Positions 26,048 to 35,484 of a stretch of DNA of 64,000 bases are shown one piece after another. The stretch lies in contig NZ_KZ119600.1 of the NCBI RefSeq assembly GCF_002153425.1, positions 1,347,103-1,411,102 of the forward strand, written 5' to 3'. Source of the DNA: Litchfieldia alkalitelluris (GTDB lineage Bacteria; Bacillota; Bacilli; Bacillales; Salisediminibacteriaceae). Under the pieces are notes generated by a model. It was not told where the DNA came from. It worked only from the letters and a program-made list of their open reading frames with translations, and did not search any database. Each line of letters opens with the position of its first letter. The stretch's first letter is position 1. The translations under genes were made by a program, and so were the position numbers.

Positions 26048-27343
26048 ATGGCAAAGATAAAGGAATGGCAACCAGAAGATGAGCAATTTTGGAATAGAAC
26101 AGGAAAGAAAGTTGCAAATAAGAACTTAAAACTATCGGTTTTTGCTCTAATACTTGCGTTTATCATTTGGCAATTATGGTCTGTAACGGCAGTAAAATTG
26201 AATGATGTTGGTTTTGAATTCACGAATAGTCAATTATTCACCTTGGCAGCATTACCTGGTTTAACGGGAGCGACGTTTCGTTTGTTATATACTTTTTTAC
26301 CGGGAATTCTTGGTGGGAAAAAGACAACACTACTTACAACCGGGGTTCTTTTAATTCCTGCAATAGGGATCGGGATTGCCGTCCAAAATCCAGATACTAG
26401 TTTTATCACAATGGCAATCTTAGCAGCTTTATGTGGATTAGGTGGAGGAAATTTAGCTTCTTCCACAGCATCTTTAAATCCTTTTTACCCAAAAAGGGCA
26501 AAGGGAACTGCAAACGGTATAAATGTAGGTATCGGTAATTTAGGTGTTAGTGCTGTACAATTCCTAACGCCAATTGTGATTAGTTTAGGATTTATTGGAG
26601 CATTAACAGGTGGTGGACAAGTATTACCAGACGGCACGGAAATATATATCCAAAATGCCGCGTTCATATGGGTCATTCCTATTATTATATCGTTTATCTT
26701 GACGCTATTCTTTATGGATGAATTACCAAACACGAAACAAAGTGTAAAAAGCCAATTAGCTGTATTAAAGTTAAAGCACACATGGGTTATGGCGTGGTTG
26801 TATATTATGTGCTTCGGTTCCTTTATCGGATTTGCAGCAGCTTTCCCATTGCTTATAAATAGTGAGTTTGCAGAACTAAATGGGGTTCAATTTGCATTTT
26901 TAGGGCCTTTAATTGGGGCTTCGATCCGTCCTATTGGTGGTTGGTTAGCCGATAAAGTGGACAGTGGATCGAAGGTAACGTTTTGGACGATTGTTAGTAT
27001 GATTTTAGCTACATTAGGCATTATTTTCTTCTTATCTGTTGGGAATTTTGTTGGGTTTCTCATTATGTTTATCATTTTATTTGCAGGAACGGGTATTGCC
27101 AATGGTGCAACGTTCAGAATGGTGCCATTTATATTCGACGCAAAACAATCTGCACCAGTTCTTGGATTGATCGCTGCATTTGCAGCATACGGAGCATTTT
27201 TCATTCCTAAAATCTTCGGCTGGTCCATTGATACAACTGGCAGCGCAATATTCGCTCTATATGCCTTTGTTTTATATTATGTAGTCAGCTTATTTGTTTG
27301 CTGGTTCTGGTATTCGAGGAAAAACTCAGGTATTGCTTGTTGA
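26048..27343 (+). CDS. narK: NarK-type nitrate/nitrite MFS transporter
   Basis: From the ATG at 26048 (GGGGGAG upstream) the protein has 431 residues and about 12 membrane segments. The nitrate-porter signature is present in ALCGLGGGNLASSTASLNPF and GTANGINVGIGNLGVS (about 120-165). It imports nitrate or exports nitrite, supporting the nitrite reductase encoded upstream. As the final gene it gives the operon its transport step. No nitrate reductase lies in the window. Confidence 0.93.
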   Translation: MAKIKEWQPEDEQFWNRTGKKVANKNLKLSVFALILAFIIWQLWSVTAVKLNDVGFEFTNSQLFTLAALPGLTGATFRLLYTFLPGILGGKKTTLLTTGVLLIPAIGIGIAVQNPDTSFITMAILAALCGLGGGNLASSTASLNPFYPKRAKGTANGINVGIGNLGVSAVQFLTPIVISLGFIGALTGGGQVLPDGTEIYIQNAAFIWVIPIIISFILTLFFMDELPNTKQSVKSQLAVLKLKHTWVMAWLYIMCFGSFIGFAAAFPLLINSEFAELNGVQFAFLGPLIGASIRPIGGWLADKVDSGSKVTFWTIVSMILATLGIIFFLSVGNFVGFLIMFIILFAGTGIANGATFRMVPFIFDAKQSAPVLGLIAAFAAYGAFFIPKIFGWSIDTTGSAIFALYAFVLYYVVSLFVCWFWYSRKNSGIAC

Positions 27344-27454
27344 TTTGGAGTAGCGGTATTGAGTGTAGGTGGGGCAGGTGGAGCAGTGACGGGATTGGGG
27401 GTTGACAACGGGTATCGTGCGGCTAACAGGGAGTGGGACTTGACAACCTCTCAC

Positions 27455-27963
27455 TGGATAGTTCTCGAAAGTTGAGTTGGTCGAATGCTCCGGGCACTAA
27501 TGTGGCCTGATAGTTCCCGGAGCCTGATCAGGTCGAGAGCTTCGGGCACTAATGTGGTCTGATAGTTCCCGAAAGCTGATCAGGTAGAGTACTTCGGGCA
27601 CTAATGTCGTTTGATAGTTCCCGGAGCCTGATCAAGTCGAGTGCTCCGGGCACTAAAGTCGTCTGATAGTTCCCGAAGCCTGATCAAGTCGAGAGCTTCG
27701 GGCACTAATGTGGTCTGATAGTTCCCGGAGCCTGATCAAGTCGAGAGCTTCGGGCACTAAAGTCGTCTGATAGTTCCCGAAAGTTGATCTGGTCGAGAGC
27801 TTCGGGCACTAATGTGGTCTGATAGTTCCCGGAGCTTTATCAGGTCGAGAGCTTCGGGCACTAATGTCGTCTGATAGTTCCCGAAGCCTGATCAGGTCGA
27901 GAGCTTCGGGCACTAATGTGGTCTGATAGTTCCCGGATCCTGATCAAGTCGAGTGGTTCGGGC
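27455..27963. repeat. Tandem array A2: about ten 52-bp units
   Basis: The unit is GATAGTTCCCGAAGCCTGAT, then CAAGTCGAGAGCTTCGGGCA and CTAATGTGGTCT. GATAGTTCCC recurs about every 52 bases from 27508 to 27924, with a diverged first unit near 27460. Inside each unit CCCGAAGC and GCTTCGGG form a stem. Successive units alternate between CCCGGAG and CCCGAA left arms, so the true repeat is 104 bp. It starts about 110 bases behind the narK stop and passes without a phase change into array B. Confidence 0.93.
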
Positions 27964-28022
27964 AAATAAACTAGATTTAATTTACCTTTATCCGATCCCC
28001 CCAAGAGCTTCGGGCAAATAAA
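27964..28022. repeat. Tandem array B, left part (before the IS)
   Basis: Unit: CGGGCAAATAAACTAGATTT, then ATTTTACCTTTATGCGATTC and CCCCAAGAGCTT. The first CGGGC is at 27959 and the next at 28011, exactly 52 bases. The array is cut here by the insertion element and continues at 29423. Confidence 0.9.
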
Positions 28023-28157
28023 TGGACTTATGTCAAGAAAGTAGAGTCCCTTTTTCTCTGGAAAACAGTCAGTAATCCTTGTCTAATGCTAGTGTATTTC
28101 AACTTTTAAGTCCTTGTAAAATTTGGTTATTCATAGTTTGTCATCTTACTGTCCGAC

Positions 28158-29003
28158 TTATGACGCTTTTAATTGCTGGCCTGCGAGAAAATTAAATTCG
28201 TATTGATCTGGGCTTACATACCCTAAAGTTGAATGCCTACGGCGCTTGTTGTAACGTGCACTTATGTAATAATTAACAGCCTTCATCGCCTCTGCTTTTG
28301 TGTTGAAGCGTCTTCTGTAAATCAATTCTTTCTTGATTGTGGCATGAAAAGATTCAATACAAGCATTATCGTAAGGGTTTCCTTTGCGACTCATACTAAT
28401 CTGGCAGCCTTCTTCCTTTAGGAGATCTATATATTCCTTCGAACAATATTGAGACCCCCTATCTGAATGATGAATTAGCTTTTCTGACGGCGACCTGTTA
28501 ACCAGAGCCATCTTTAAAGCAGTACTACACAATTCTACACGCATGTGGTCAGCCATATACCAACCCACAATTTTACGTGAGAAGAGGTCCATGACCGTCG
28601 CTAAATAAACCCAGCCTTGTACTGTGCGGATGTAAGTTATATCAGTAACCCATAACCTGTCTGGTTCATCGACAGTAAAATTTCGTTTGACTAAGTCTGT
28701 ATATAACGGCAATTCGTGATTAGAGTCTGTTGTCACGACATACGCTTGTTCCTGGGTTGCTTTTAATCCCATTTCTTTCATCAAGCGTGCAACTGTCTTC
28801 TGAGAAACCGTATATCCCCATTCAATGAGGTCAGCGTGGATACGTGGACTACCGTATGTTCCAAAGCTCTCATGAAACGATTTATTGATCTTTTGACATA
28901 GCTCTTGCCTATAAATCTCTTTCTCAGTGGGACCCTGTCGTTGACGCCCCACCCACTTGTAATAACCACTAACTGAAACCTTTAATACCTTGCACATCTT
29001 CAC
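28158..29003 (-). CDS. IS3-family transposase OrfB (DDE integrase)
   Basis: This is the catalytic half of the IS3 transposase (281 residues from its first ATG). The rve core shows the DDE triad: WVTDITYIRT (first Asp), HHSDRGSQY (second Asp) and NACIESFHATIKKEL (Glu). The N-terminus has SVSGYYKW and a helix-turn-helix-like segment. The same frame stays open upstream through the end of orfA to about 29076, so the real product is probably the OrfAB fusion made by -1 slippage. A stand-alone start is weak, as no ribosome site precedes the ATG. Confidence 0.93.
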   Translation of the reverse strand: MKMCKVLKVSVSGYYKWVGRQRQGPTEKEIYRQELCQKINKSFHESFGTYGSPRIHADLIEWGYTVSQKTVARLMKEMGLKATQEQAYVVTTDSNHELPLYTDLVKRNFTVDEPDRLWVTDITYIRTVQGWVYLATVMDLFSRKIVGWYMADHMRVELCSTALKMALVNRSPSEKLIHHSDRGSQYCSKEYIDLLKEEGCQISMSRKGNPYDNACIESFHATIKKELIYRRRFNTKAEAMKAVNYYISARYNKRRRHSTLGYVSPDQYEFNFLAGQQLKAS

Positions 29004-29044
29004 AACCGTATGTTCATCACGATGCGTATCTATGAATTGATACT

Positions 29045-29341
29045 TTATTCTTGGTTTCGCGTGAAGATGTGCATTGCCTTTTTTAAGATTTCGTTCTCCT
29101 CTTCTTTCTCACGAAGCTGCTTTTCATACTCAGCTTTTATCTTTTTAAGTTCCTTCGGTGTAACATACTCTTCTCCTTCTGATTTGCTTCTTAACTCTTC
29201 ACGAGCCTCCCTTACCCACCGCGATACAGACTTTGGCGAGATCTCAAGTTCATAAGCCAATTCTGTTGTTTTTCGTCCTTCCTCTAACACTAACTTGACT
29301 ACATATTCTTTATATTCTTGTGAATAACGTTTCTGAGACAC
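29045..29341 (-). CDS. IS3-family OrfA (DNA-binding) with -1 frameshift site
   Basis: The 98-residue protein starts SQKRYSQEYKEYVVKLVLEE and has a helix-turn-helix (TTELAYELEISPKSVSRWVR), then a leucine-rich coiled coil. Near its end the heptamer TTAAAAAAG (reverse strand, about 29077-29085) is a classic slippery site. A -1 shift there would continue as GNAHLHAKPRIKYQFIDTHR into OrfB without a stop. Confidence 0.92.
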   Translation of the reverse strand: MSQKRYSQEYKEYVVKLVLEEGRKTTELAYELEISPKSVSRWVREAREELRSKSEGEEYVTPKELKKIKAEYEKQLREKEEENEILKKAMHIFTRNQE

Positions 29342-29422
29342 TGGGCCACATCCCTCTCCTATTAGTTAATTTAATTATAGACTGTGTCCCATTACTAAGT
29401 CTCTACTTTTTAGACTAACTCA

Positions 29423-30215
29423 ATAAAACCGATTTATTTTACCTTTATGCGATTCTCCCAAGAGCTTCGGGCAAATAAACTAGATTTATTTTACCTTTTC
29501 GTGATACCTCCGAGTGCTTCGGGCAAATAAACTAGATTTGTTTTACCTTTATGCGATTCCCCCAAGAGCTCCGGGCAAATAAAACCGATTTATTTTACCT
29601 TTACGCGATTCCTCCACGTGCTTCGGGCAAATAAACTAGATTTGTTTTACCTTTATGCGATTCCCCCAAGAGCTCCGGGCAAATAAAACCGATTTATTTT
29701 ACCTTTATAAGATCGAGCCAAGTACTTCGGGCAAATAAAACCGATTTATTTTACCTTTACGCGATTCCTCCACGTGCTTCGGGCAAATAAACTAGATTTG
29801 TTTTACCTTTATAAGATCCAGCCAAGTACTTCGGGCAAATAAACCAGATTTATTTTACCTTTACACGATTCCTCCAAGATCTTCGGGCAAATAAAACCGA
29901 TTTATTTTACCTTTATAAGATCCAGCCAAGAGCTTCGGGCAAATAAACTAGATTTATTTTACCTTAATGCGATTCCAACAAGAGCTTCGGGCAAATAAAC
30001 CCAGTTTATTTTACCTTTATGCGATTCTCCCGAGTGCTCCGGGCAAATAAAACCGATTTATTTTACCTTTACGCGATACCTCCAAGAGCTTCGGGCAAAT
30101 AAACTAGATTTATTTTACCTTTATGAACTCCCCTCAAGAGCTTCGGGTAAATAAACCCATTATATTTTACCTTTACACAATTCCCCCATGAGCTTCAGGC
30201 AATTAAACCAAATTT
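29423..30215. repeat. Tandem array B, right part: about fifteen 52-bp units
   Basis: CGGGCA recurs at 29468, 29520, 29572, 29624 and so on to about 30194, a strict 52-base step. Each unit has AAATAAA...TTTATTT, an inverted repeat, within CGGGCAAATAAANNNNNTTT. Two central variants (ACTAGA and ACCGA) mix along the array. The last units (30130-30215) are decayed. Bases 30216-30396 show no gene. Confidence 0.92.
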
Positions 30216-30396
30216 TTCCTAGACACTAAATCCGATATATCAAAGAATGAGGCCAGAATTTCAACAAAAAAATACTGTCCCTCATTATCAAAAAAAGAGT
30301 GCAAGAAATACAACTAACCACCTATATTCATTTTCACAGAATGAAGACTGAACCGAAGTTTTAGGTAACCCGGACCCCGTTCCCCGATACTAATAA

Positions 30397-30621
30397 CTAT
30401 AAATTTGTTATCACCAAGATGATTCCGAGCAGGATAAGTATGACACTCTGATTCGATTCATCTGTAATGGAAACTAGAATAACAGAATAAATAAGAGCAG
30501 ATATAACGTCTGCGTCGAGTAATAACGATATGATAATGGTCAAAACGATTAAAGAAGTAGTAATTACTAACTGATTTGACTGTTTTTTTTCTGTCTCCTT
30601 TTCCTTTTCCTTCTCCTCCAA
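30397..30621 (-). CDS. Small membrane protein with a charged N-terminus
   Basis: The likely start is the TTG at 30621, with AGAGGTGA five bases upstream; a GTG at 30639 has no site before it. The protein has about 74 residues: a run of alternating Glu and Lys (EEKEKEKETEKK), then two hydrophobic segments separated by DADV and TDESNQ. I do not recognise it. It might be a small regulator or only a weakly expressed ORF; the charged start and two tidy segments favour a gene. Confidence 0.55.
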   Translation of the reverse strand: MEEKEKEKETEKKQSNQLVITTSLIVLTIIISLLLDADVISALIYSVILVSITDESNQSVILILLGIILVITNL

Positions 30622-30639
30622 TTTGCTCACCTCTTTCAC

Positions 30640-31063
30640 TTTAATATATGAAGTCGAGAAAAAGAAGGGTATCGAAAAAGGAGCAAATAAGAATACGGCC
30701 TATGAAGGGGGAGCAGGGAAAAAAAGGTGCTCGCCCCCTCCCCACAATTAGATGCAACATCATCCAGTTAGCGGGCCGAGCTGCTTACGAAGTAAAACGA
30801 TATTAGAAACCAGACAACACTCTAGATAGACGACTGTGTTCAAAGTGTCCGTCTTTCGTAGTTGTTTTGCTGTCGGTGACCAAATTACTTTTCCTTTCTA
30901 TTTTGATACAGTTCTTAAGTCATTTAATGTGGAATAAGATAATTATGGTCGAAAAAACAAGAGAAAAAACGAACAGATAGGGAGAAGATTATTTGATTGA
31001 CACTAGATTGACGCTAATCAAAAGGCTTCATTGATTTTTAGCAAAGCAGTTGGAGGTTTAAAC
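30640..31063. other. Intergenic region upstream of the dynamin-like gene
   Basis: Over 400 bases without a supported gene. A G-rich then C-rich stretch (AGGGGGAGCAGGG ... CGCCCCCTCCCC, about 30705-30745) could pair as a hairpin. No clear promoter pair was found. Confidence 0.4.
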
Positions 31064-33967
31064 ATGACGAAAAATCAGCTTATTAATAAAACATATTATA
31101 GAGTATTCGTAACGGAATACGAGAATCAGCAACCATCGGAAACTGTAGAACGAGTGCAAAACCAGCAAGCCGTGGAGCGAGTTTCCCTAACTGAACTGGG
31201 GGGACGGGGTGAACTTGTAGAGCGAGCGCAAAGGATGCAAAACCAGCACCCTGGTCAACACACAGATTCTGTTCAACGGACGAAACATACTCAAAGAGTG
31301 GAATCATCGCACCCTATTCATCTACTCGGCCATATATTTTTTACCGAACAATCCATGGAGCAGGCAGACTTATCACCTATTCGGTTCGCCCAAGGAGAGT
31401 ACTATTATCATGTGAAAGATTACGAAGCTGCGATTTATAAGTGGTCGAATGTGGAGGGAGAGCTTGGAGATTGGGCCAAGAAAAACATTGGTGATGCTTA
31501 TTATGAGCTTGGCTGGTTGAGGGATGCGGAAAAAACATATCAGTCTATCAGATCGAAAGATGAGGTTCTTTCAATTGAAATAGCGTTACAATTAGCTTCC
31601 CTTTACGCTGAGAAAAATGATGTGGAACGACTCTATCTGTCTATTAATAAAGCCATATCCATCAACCCCGATTATCCAAATGTGACGGAGTTAGGGCGCA
31701 CCATCTATGAGCAGCATCAAGATTGGCAAAACGCAGTCGTCCTCGTTGTAAATGAAGCCGTACGAACGGAGGATACATCTTGGTTTGACTTGTTAAAAAC
31801 GTATGTTGATAAAGGGTACACCAGAGATTTCGTACCTGATTATTTTCAAGATTCCCTTCAAGTTTTAGCCAAAGTGGATGAAAGTAGATTTGCACAACTT
31901 CTTAAATCCCTGAACAACAGCTATATAGGTCAAGCCGCCTTTGTGGATTGGGTAAAAACGTTAAATGATCTATTATTAGGGGTGGAAGAAATAGAGGAAC
32001 GGGGTCCAAAACAGGACATTTCCACCGTTCTTCATCACTCGTATCTTGAATTAATGACTGGAGAGTATTTACTTAATGAATTAAAAACAGTTATGCCTGA
32101 CTTGTTAACGAACTGGCTAAACGCCATGAGTGGAGAACAGGCACTTGTCCCAGCAACTGCCGTGATGGCTTGGAATGAGATTTTTCCATCTACATTAACG
32201 ATCGATACATTAAGGGAATCGGAGCACCATCTTTTTAACAATGATATTAGTTTTTATGACAGCACTGAAGAAGTCCTTACCTTACTAGAGGCAATCATGG
32301 CATGGGCTGACAAACATACGATTGGGGAAAAAATTAAGTGGCTATCAAGGAAACTGTTAAAGGCTTCTGAAAGAGGGAACAAACATTTACTTGTTACGGG
32401 TCGAAAAGGTAGTGGGGCAGCTGAAACTATTAATGCTATCCTCGGTGAGAACTTACTAGGCGATGAGAATATTACGATGTTTATTGAAAAAGCAACAGGT
32501 ACAAACACTCTGACTGAAATAAAAAATGACGGTGTTCAGCCTGTAACCGATATGGTAACCCTTCAGAATAATGATCTAGTAGAATTAAGATGGTCAACAC
32601 CATCCCCATTGCAGAAACTCGATTTTTCACTCATCAGTATTCCTGAAATGAGTGGGGGGCATGGGCAGGAAAATGATATCTTCAATTACTCGAACGTTTC
32701 TGATGGCATACTTTATGTGTTGGACGATCATGAGGTTTTGCGAGAAGGTGGAATTCCTGAACTGGATCAAGTGAATCATCAACATGTTCCTGTTCATTTC
32801 CTCATTCGTGGTGAGAGGGAATCTAAGGCAACTCGAGAAAGAATACAAGAATTCTATCCGAATGCAGAGGTATTCACCCTCTCCAATATAACTTCGGACA
32901 TGTCAACAGGTAACAATCTCGTCCACTTTATTAATCGGAACTACCATATAGACAGAGAAAATTCTACTCAGCATCTCATTTCTAAAGTATTGTATCTTAT
33001 TCGATCAGCTTTAGTGGAGCTACTGAAAGGTAGAACAACTGCTGAAAATTCGTTTAACTTTAATCTGTCCTTCATTGAAGAGCTCACGGGAAAACTTCAA
33101 GGTTTGGAATCCTCTCTGCAGGATAAGCTAAAGGAAAACACGCTTTCGATTACAGAAGCGTATCGGGTATTAAAAGATAACACAAGGCGAAACATAGAGG
33201 TTAGACTTCCTAAAATTTTACAAGAATGCACACAATATATTAAAGAAGATAGTAACTTCCGAGAAATTCATATAGAGTTAGATAATAAAATGAATGAAGC
33301 CATTCAGACATATGTGCAGGACAGTTTAATTCCAAAGTTTAAGAGTGATATTCAAAATTGGATGAATGAAGCGGAAAGAGAACTCAATGAAACACAGTGT
33401 TATTTAGAAGAAATGAGTGAAACGATAAATACGTCGATGGAGGAGAAGAAGGTAGCACTTGCAGGTGATCTACAGATTCTCTTAGATTGGAAACGAGATA
33501 TTAATAGGTTAACTTATCGAATAGAGATAGATAAGGTTAACATTATGACTCGTAATAAGCCGGCGCAGATGCTATTAAAAAGCGCTGGAAAAATTTTTGG
33601 TAACCTTCAACAAAATAAACAGATTCTTTATAACCAGTATAAGAAGAAGGTTGAAAATGATAGCTATGAAGATGTGACGACAAGTCTCATAGAAAAGTTC
33701 TTCTTTGAGTTTAATTTATTTGAGAAAACGATGAAATCGGATATAGCTTTATTTTTTGAAGAGCCGTTAGTGCGAGTGCATGAGCTTATTACTAATGTTC
33801 AGGCAGAGAAGGAATCAGTCAAGGAGCAACTACTACATTTAAAAGAAAATCCTGAACTGTTTTACGATCCATTAAAGGTGTTTGAAGTAAGAGCTCTTCA
33901 GTGCGACATGTTAAAAAAAGTTAATGAAGACATCACGATCTCATACTACCCCATGGAAGGGAAATAA
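31064..33967 (+). CDS. Dynamin-like protein with TPR region and degenerate GTPase site
   Basis: From the ATG at 31064 (TTGGAGG upstream) the protein has 967 residues. A Gln/Glu-rich, low-complexity start (to about 85) is followed by TPR-like helices (about 105-230: GEYYYHVKDYEAAIYKW, NIGDAYYELGWLRDAEKTYQ), a P-loop-like domain (VTGRKGSGAAETINAILGE, about 457-475), and a long coiled-coil tail. This is the layout of bacterial dynamin-like GTPases. The P-loop has GSGAAE where GKS/T is expected, DxxG reads PEMSG, and NKxD reads RGER. It may therefore bind no GTP. It is monocistronic with its own terminator. Confidence 0.7.
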   Translation: MTKNQLINKTYYRVFVTEYENQQPSETVERVQNQQAVERVSLTELGGRGELVERAQRMQNQHPGQHTDSVQRTKHTQRVESSHPIHLLGHIFFTEQSMEQADLSPIRFAQGEYYYHVKDYEAAIYKWSNVEGELGDWAKKNIGDAYYELGWLRDAEKTYQSIRSKDEVLSIEIALQLASLYAEKNDVERLYLSINKAISINPDYPNVTELGRTIYEQHQDWQNAVVLVVNEAVRTEDTSWFDLLKTYVDKGYTRDFVPDYFQDSLQVLAKVDESRFAQLLKSLNNSYIGQAAFVDWVKTLNDLLLGVEEIEERGPKQDISTVLHHSYLELMTGEYLLNELKTVMPDLLTNWLNAMSGEQALVPATAVMAWNEIFPSTLTIDTLRESEHHLFNNDISFYDSTEEVLTLLEAIMAWADKHTIGEKIKWLSRKLLKASERGNKHLLVTGRKGSGAAETINAILGENLLGDENITMFIEKATGTNTLTEIKNDGVQPVTDMVTLQNNDLVELRWSTPSPLQKLDFSLISIPEMSGGHGQENDIFNYSNVSDGILYVLDDHEVLREGGIPELDQVNHQHVPVHFLIRGERESKATRERIQEFYPNAEVFTLSNITSDMSTGNNLVHFINRNYHIDRENSTQHLISKVLYLIRSALVELLKGRTTAENSFNFNLSFIEELTGKLQGLESSLQDKLKENTLSITEAYRVLKDNTRRNIEVRLPKILQECTQYIKEDSNFREIHIELDNKMNEAIQTYVQDSLIPKFKSDIQNWMNEAERELNETQCYLEEMSETINTSMEEKKVALAGDLQILLDWKRDINRLTYRIEIDKVNIMTRNKPAQMLLKSAGKIFGNLQQNKQILYNQYKKKVENDSYEDVTTSLIEKFFFEFNLFEKTMKSDIALFFEEPLVRVHELITNVQAEKESVKEQLLHLKENPELFYDPLKVFEVRALQCDMLKKVNEDITISYYPMEGK

Positions 33968-33972
33968 AATTT

Positions 33973-34028
33973 GGTGTCTGCCTCAGTGTGAGAATGCTTT
34001 CGTGCACTATGGGGCAGGCACCTTTTTA
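33973..34028 (+). terminator. Intrinsic terminator of the dynamin-like gene
   Basis: GGTGTCTGCC..CAGTG pairs with CAC..GGGGCAGGCACC, followed by TTTTTATT. It starts six bases behind the stop. Confidence 0.85.
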
Positions 34029-34202
34029 TTGAGACAATTTCAAAACAATATATAGAATACACATTGACTTTGTAGGAGTAAATATCTAAAGTTTAGAAAT
34101 AGGGGAATGATAACAAATGGGGAGGACCACATAGTAATCTTCATTGTTAATTCCCATCAAATAACAACAAACAAACTTTAGAAGAGAGAGGTAGTAAGTT
34201 AT

Positions 34203-34580
34203 ATGATTTGGGCTATTTTAAGTGGAGTCGTTTTGTACATGGTAAGTGGTATGATTTATTATTCTGTATTAGGAAACCGTTGGGTAGATCTACTAAACAT
34301 TAAGCCCGAACAGCCTAATTATGGGTTGCTGACCCTTGTTACGGTAATAACTTCAACGATGTTGTATGGTGTCCTTCAACTATCTCAGGCGAAAACTTTA
34401 GTAGATGGAGCATTAATCGGTGGGGGCGTTGGAATAATTGTAGCTCTAGCGTATGCAAAGGATTTTATCTTTGGGCTAGGAACAAATAGTAAAAAACCAG
34501 CCTCTGTTTATTTTATAGCTGTCGGTTACCATGTGATTGCACTGACATTGATAGGAACTGTAATGATGTTTTTTATATAG
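34203..34580 (+). CDS. DUF1761 membrane protein
   Basis: The 125-residue protein has four membrane segments (about 2-22, 42-60, 68-86 and 100-122). The pattern G..Y..LG..W, followed by a Lys/Asp-rich loop and GGGVGIIVALAYAKDFIFG, matches DUF1761. AGAGAGGTAG precedes the ATG. The role of the family is unknown. It stands alone with a terminator behind it. Confidence 0.75.
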   Translation: MIWAILSGVVLYMVSGMIYYSVLGNRWVDLLNIKPEQPNYGLLTLVTVITSTMLYGVLQLSQAKTLVDGALIGGGVGIIVALAYAKDFIFGLGTNSKKPASVYFIAVGYHVIALTLIGTVMMFFI

Positions 34581-34627
34581 TAGTTGATCTATTCAACTCT
34601 CAATAATCAAAAATAGAGTAGGAAAAT

Positions 34628-34655
34628 GGACAAGGGGGCAGCCACTTGTCCTTTT
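34628..34655 (+). terminator. Stem-loop after the DUF1761 gene
   Basis: GGACAAG pairs with CTTGTCC over a 10-base loop, followed by TTTTG. It lies between convergent genes and is modest in strength. Confidence 0.6.
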
Positions 34656-34697
34656 GTATATAATTTTTTCGACGTGCAGGCTCCAACAGTTCTCTCG

Positions 34698-35381
34698 TTA
34701 ATGGTATGTATTAATATACAGTGAGTCACCTTCAAGCCACTCTGCATAGAATACCCTTTTAACATTAACGATTCCTTGTTTATTAAGTTCATTATGGAGC
34801 CACTCCTCGCTGTAACCGGCCTCTATCAAGTTATCAAATACAATTTTTCCATCTGAGATAACGGTAGTAGGTAAATAGACAGACTTCGGACTCATATTAA
34901 TGTCTTGTTTTGTTGGTGTATCGTAATTCGATTTTTTTAAGATACTAATCGATCCATTTGGCTCTAGAATAGCATAGGATACCTCCCGGATAGAAAAAAC
35001 GTTTTTACTTCTTAATAGACTTTGTAGTTGATTAATATCAAGACGATTTTTCTTTAGCTGCTGATAATCAATCTTTCCGTTTTGAACGATAATTGCCGGA
35101 TTTCCTTCTAGGAAACTTCTCGTTTTCTTTATTTTTTGAGTAAGCATTTCAATTAAGTATATAAGAAGCCCCCACAAAGCTACAGCGTAAAGAACGAAGT
35201 GTGCCCCTATTTCCTTATCATAAATGGCGTTTCCTACTAATTCTCCAAGTACTAGGGCAGAAATAAAGTCAAAGGGAGTCAGTTGTGTTATTTGTGTCTT
35301 TCCAAGCACCTTCGTTATAAGAAGCAATGCGAAAAAACCAATGATAAGCTCAATAGTAAGTTGAATGAAATTCGTATTCAC
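34698..35381 (-). CDS. DUF421/YetF-family membrane protein
   Basis: The GTG start has GGGGAG six bases upstream. The 227-residue protein has three membrane segments (about 5-22, 37-50 and 62-80) with LLITKVLGKTQITQLTPFDF then ISALVLGELVGNAIYD, which is the DUF421 signature. After that come two small soluble domains: GNPAIIVQNGKIDYQQLKKN and VYLPTTVISDGKIVFDNLIE. YetF-type proteins are common in spore-formers; their function is not well defined. It is divergent from the downstream acetyltransferase gene. Confidence 0.88.
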   Translation of the reverse strand: MNTNFIQLTIELIIGFFALLLITKVLGKTQITQLTPFDFISALVLGELVGNAIYDKEIGAHFVLYAVALWGLLIYLIEMLTQKIKKTRSFLEGNPAIIVQNGKIDYQQLKKNRLDINQLQSLLRSKNVFSIREVSYAILEPNGSISILKKSNYDTPTKQDINMSPKSVYLPTTVISDGKIVFDNLIEAGYSEEWLHNELNKQGIVNVKRVFYAEWLEGDSLYINTYH

Positions 35382-35484
35382 AGTAAAACTCCCCTAACTG
35401 CAGGATTTGTTATTTATAGTCCGCTATAATGAAAGAGACTATACAGTAAAGAGGTTAAGTGACTGATGAAAAAGGAGATTACTG

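Larger units (their letters stand above)
28023..29422 (-). mobile_element. Complete IS3-family insertion sequence (about 1.4 kb)
   Basis: The imperfect terminal inverted repeats TGGACTTATGTCAAGAAAGT and TGAGTTAGTCTAAAAAGTAG enclose orfA and orfB. The host sequence around it belongs to repeat array B, so the target can be rebuilt: GGGCAAATAAA on the left and ATAAAACCG on the right give a 4-5 base target duplication (TAAA or ATAAA). Removing 1405 bases restores exactly one 52-bp step between CGGGC at 28011 and 29468. The reading frames are intact, so the insertion is probably recent. Confidence 0.93.

Noticed and set aside
27455-30215. CRISPR array
   Set aside because: The whole 52-bp unit is conserved, with no unique spacers alternating with a fixed repeat, and there are no cas genes.
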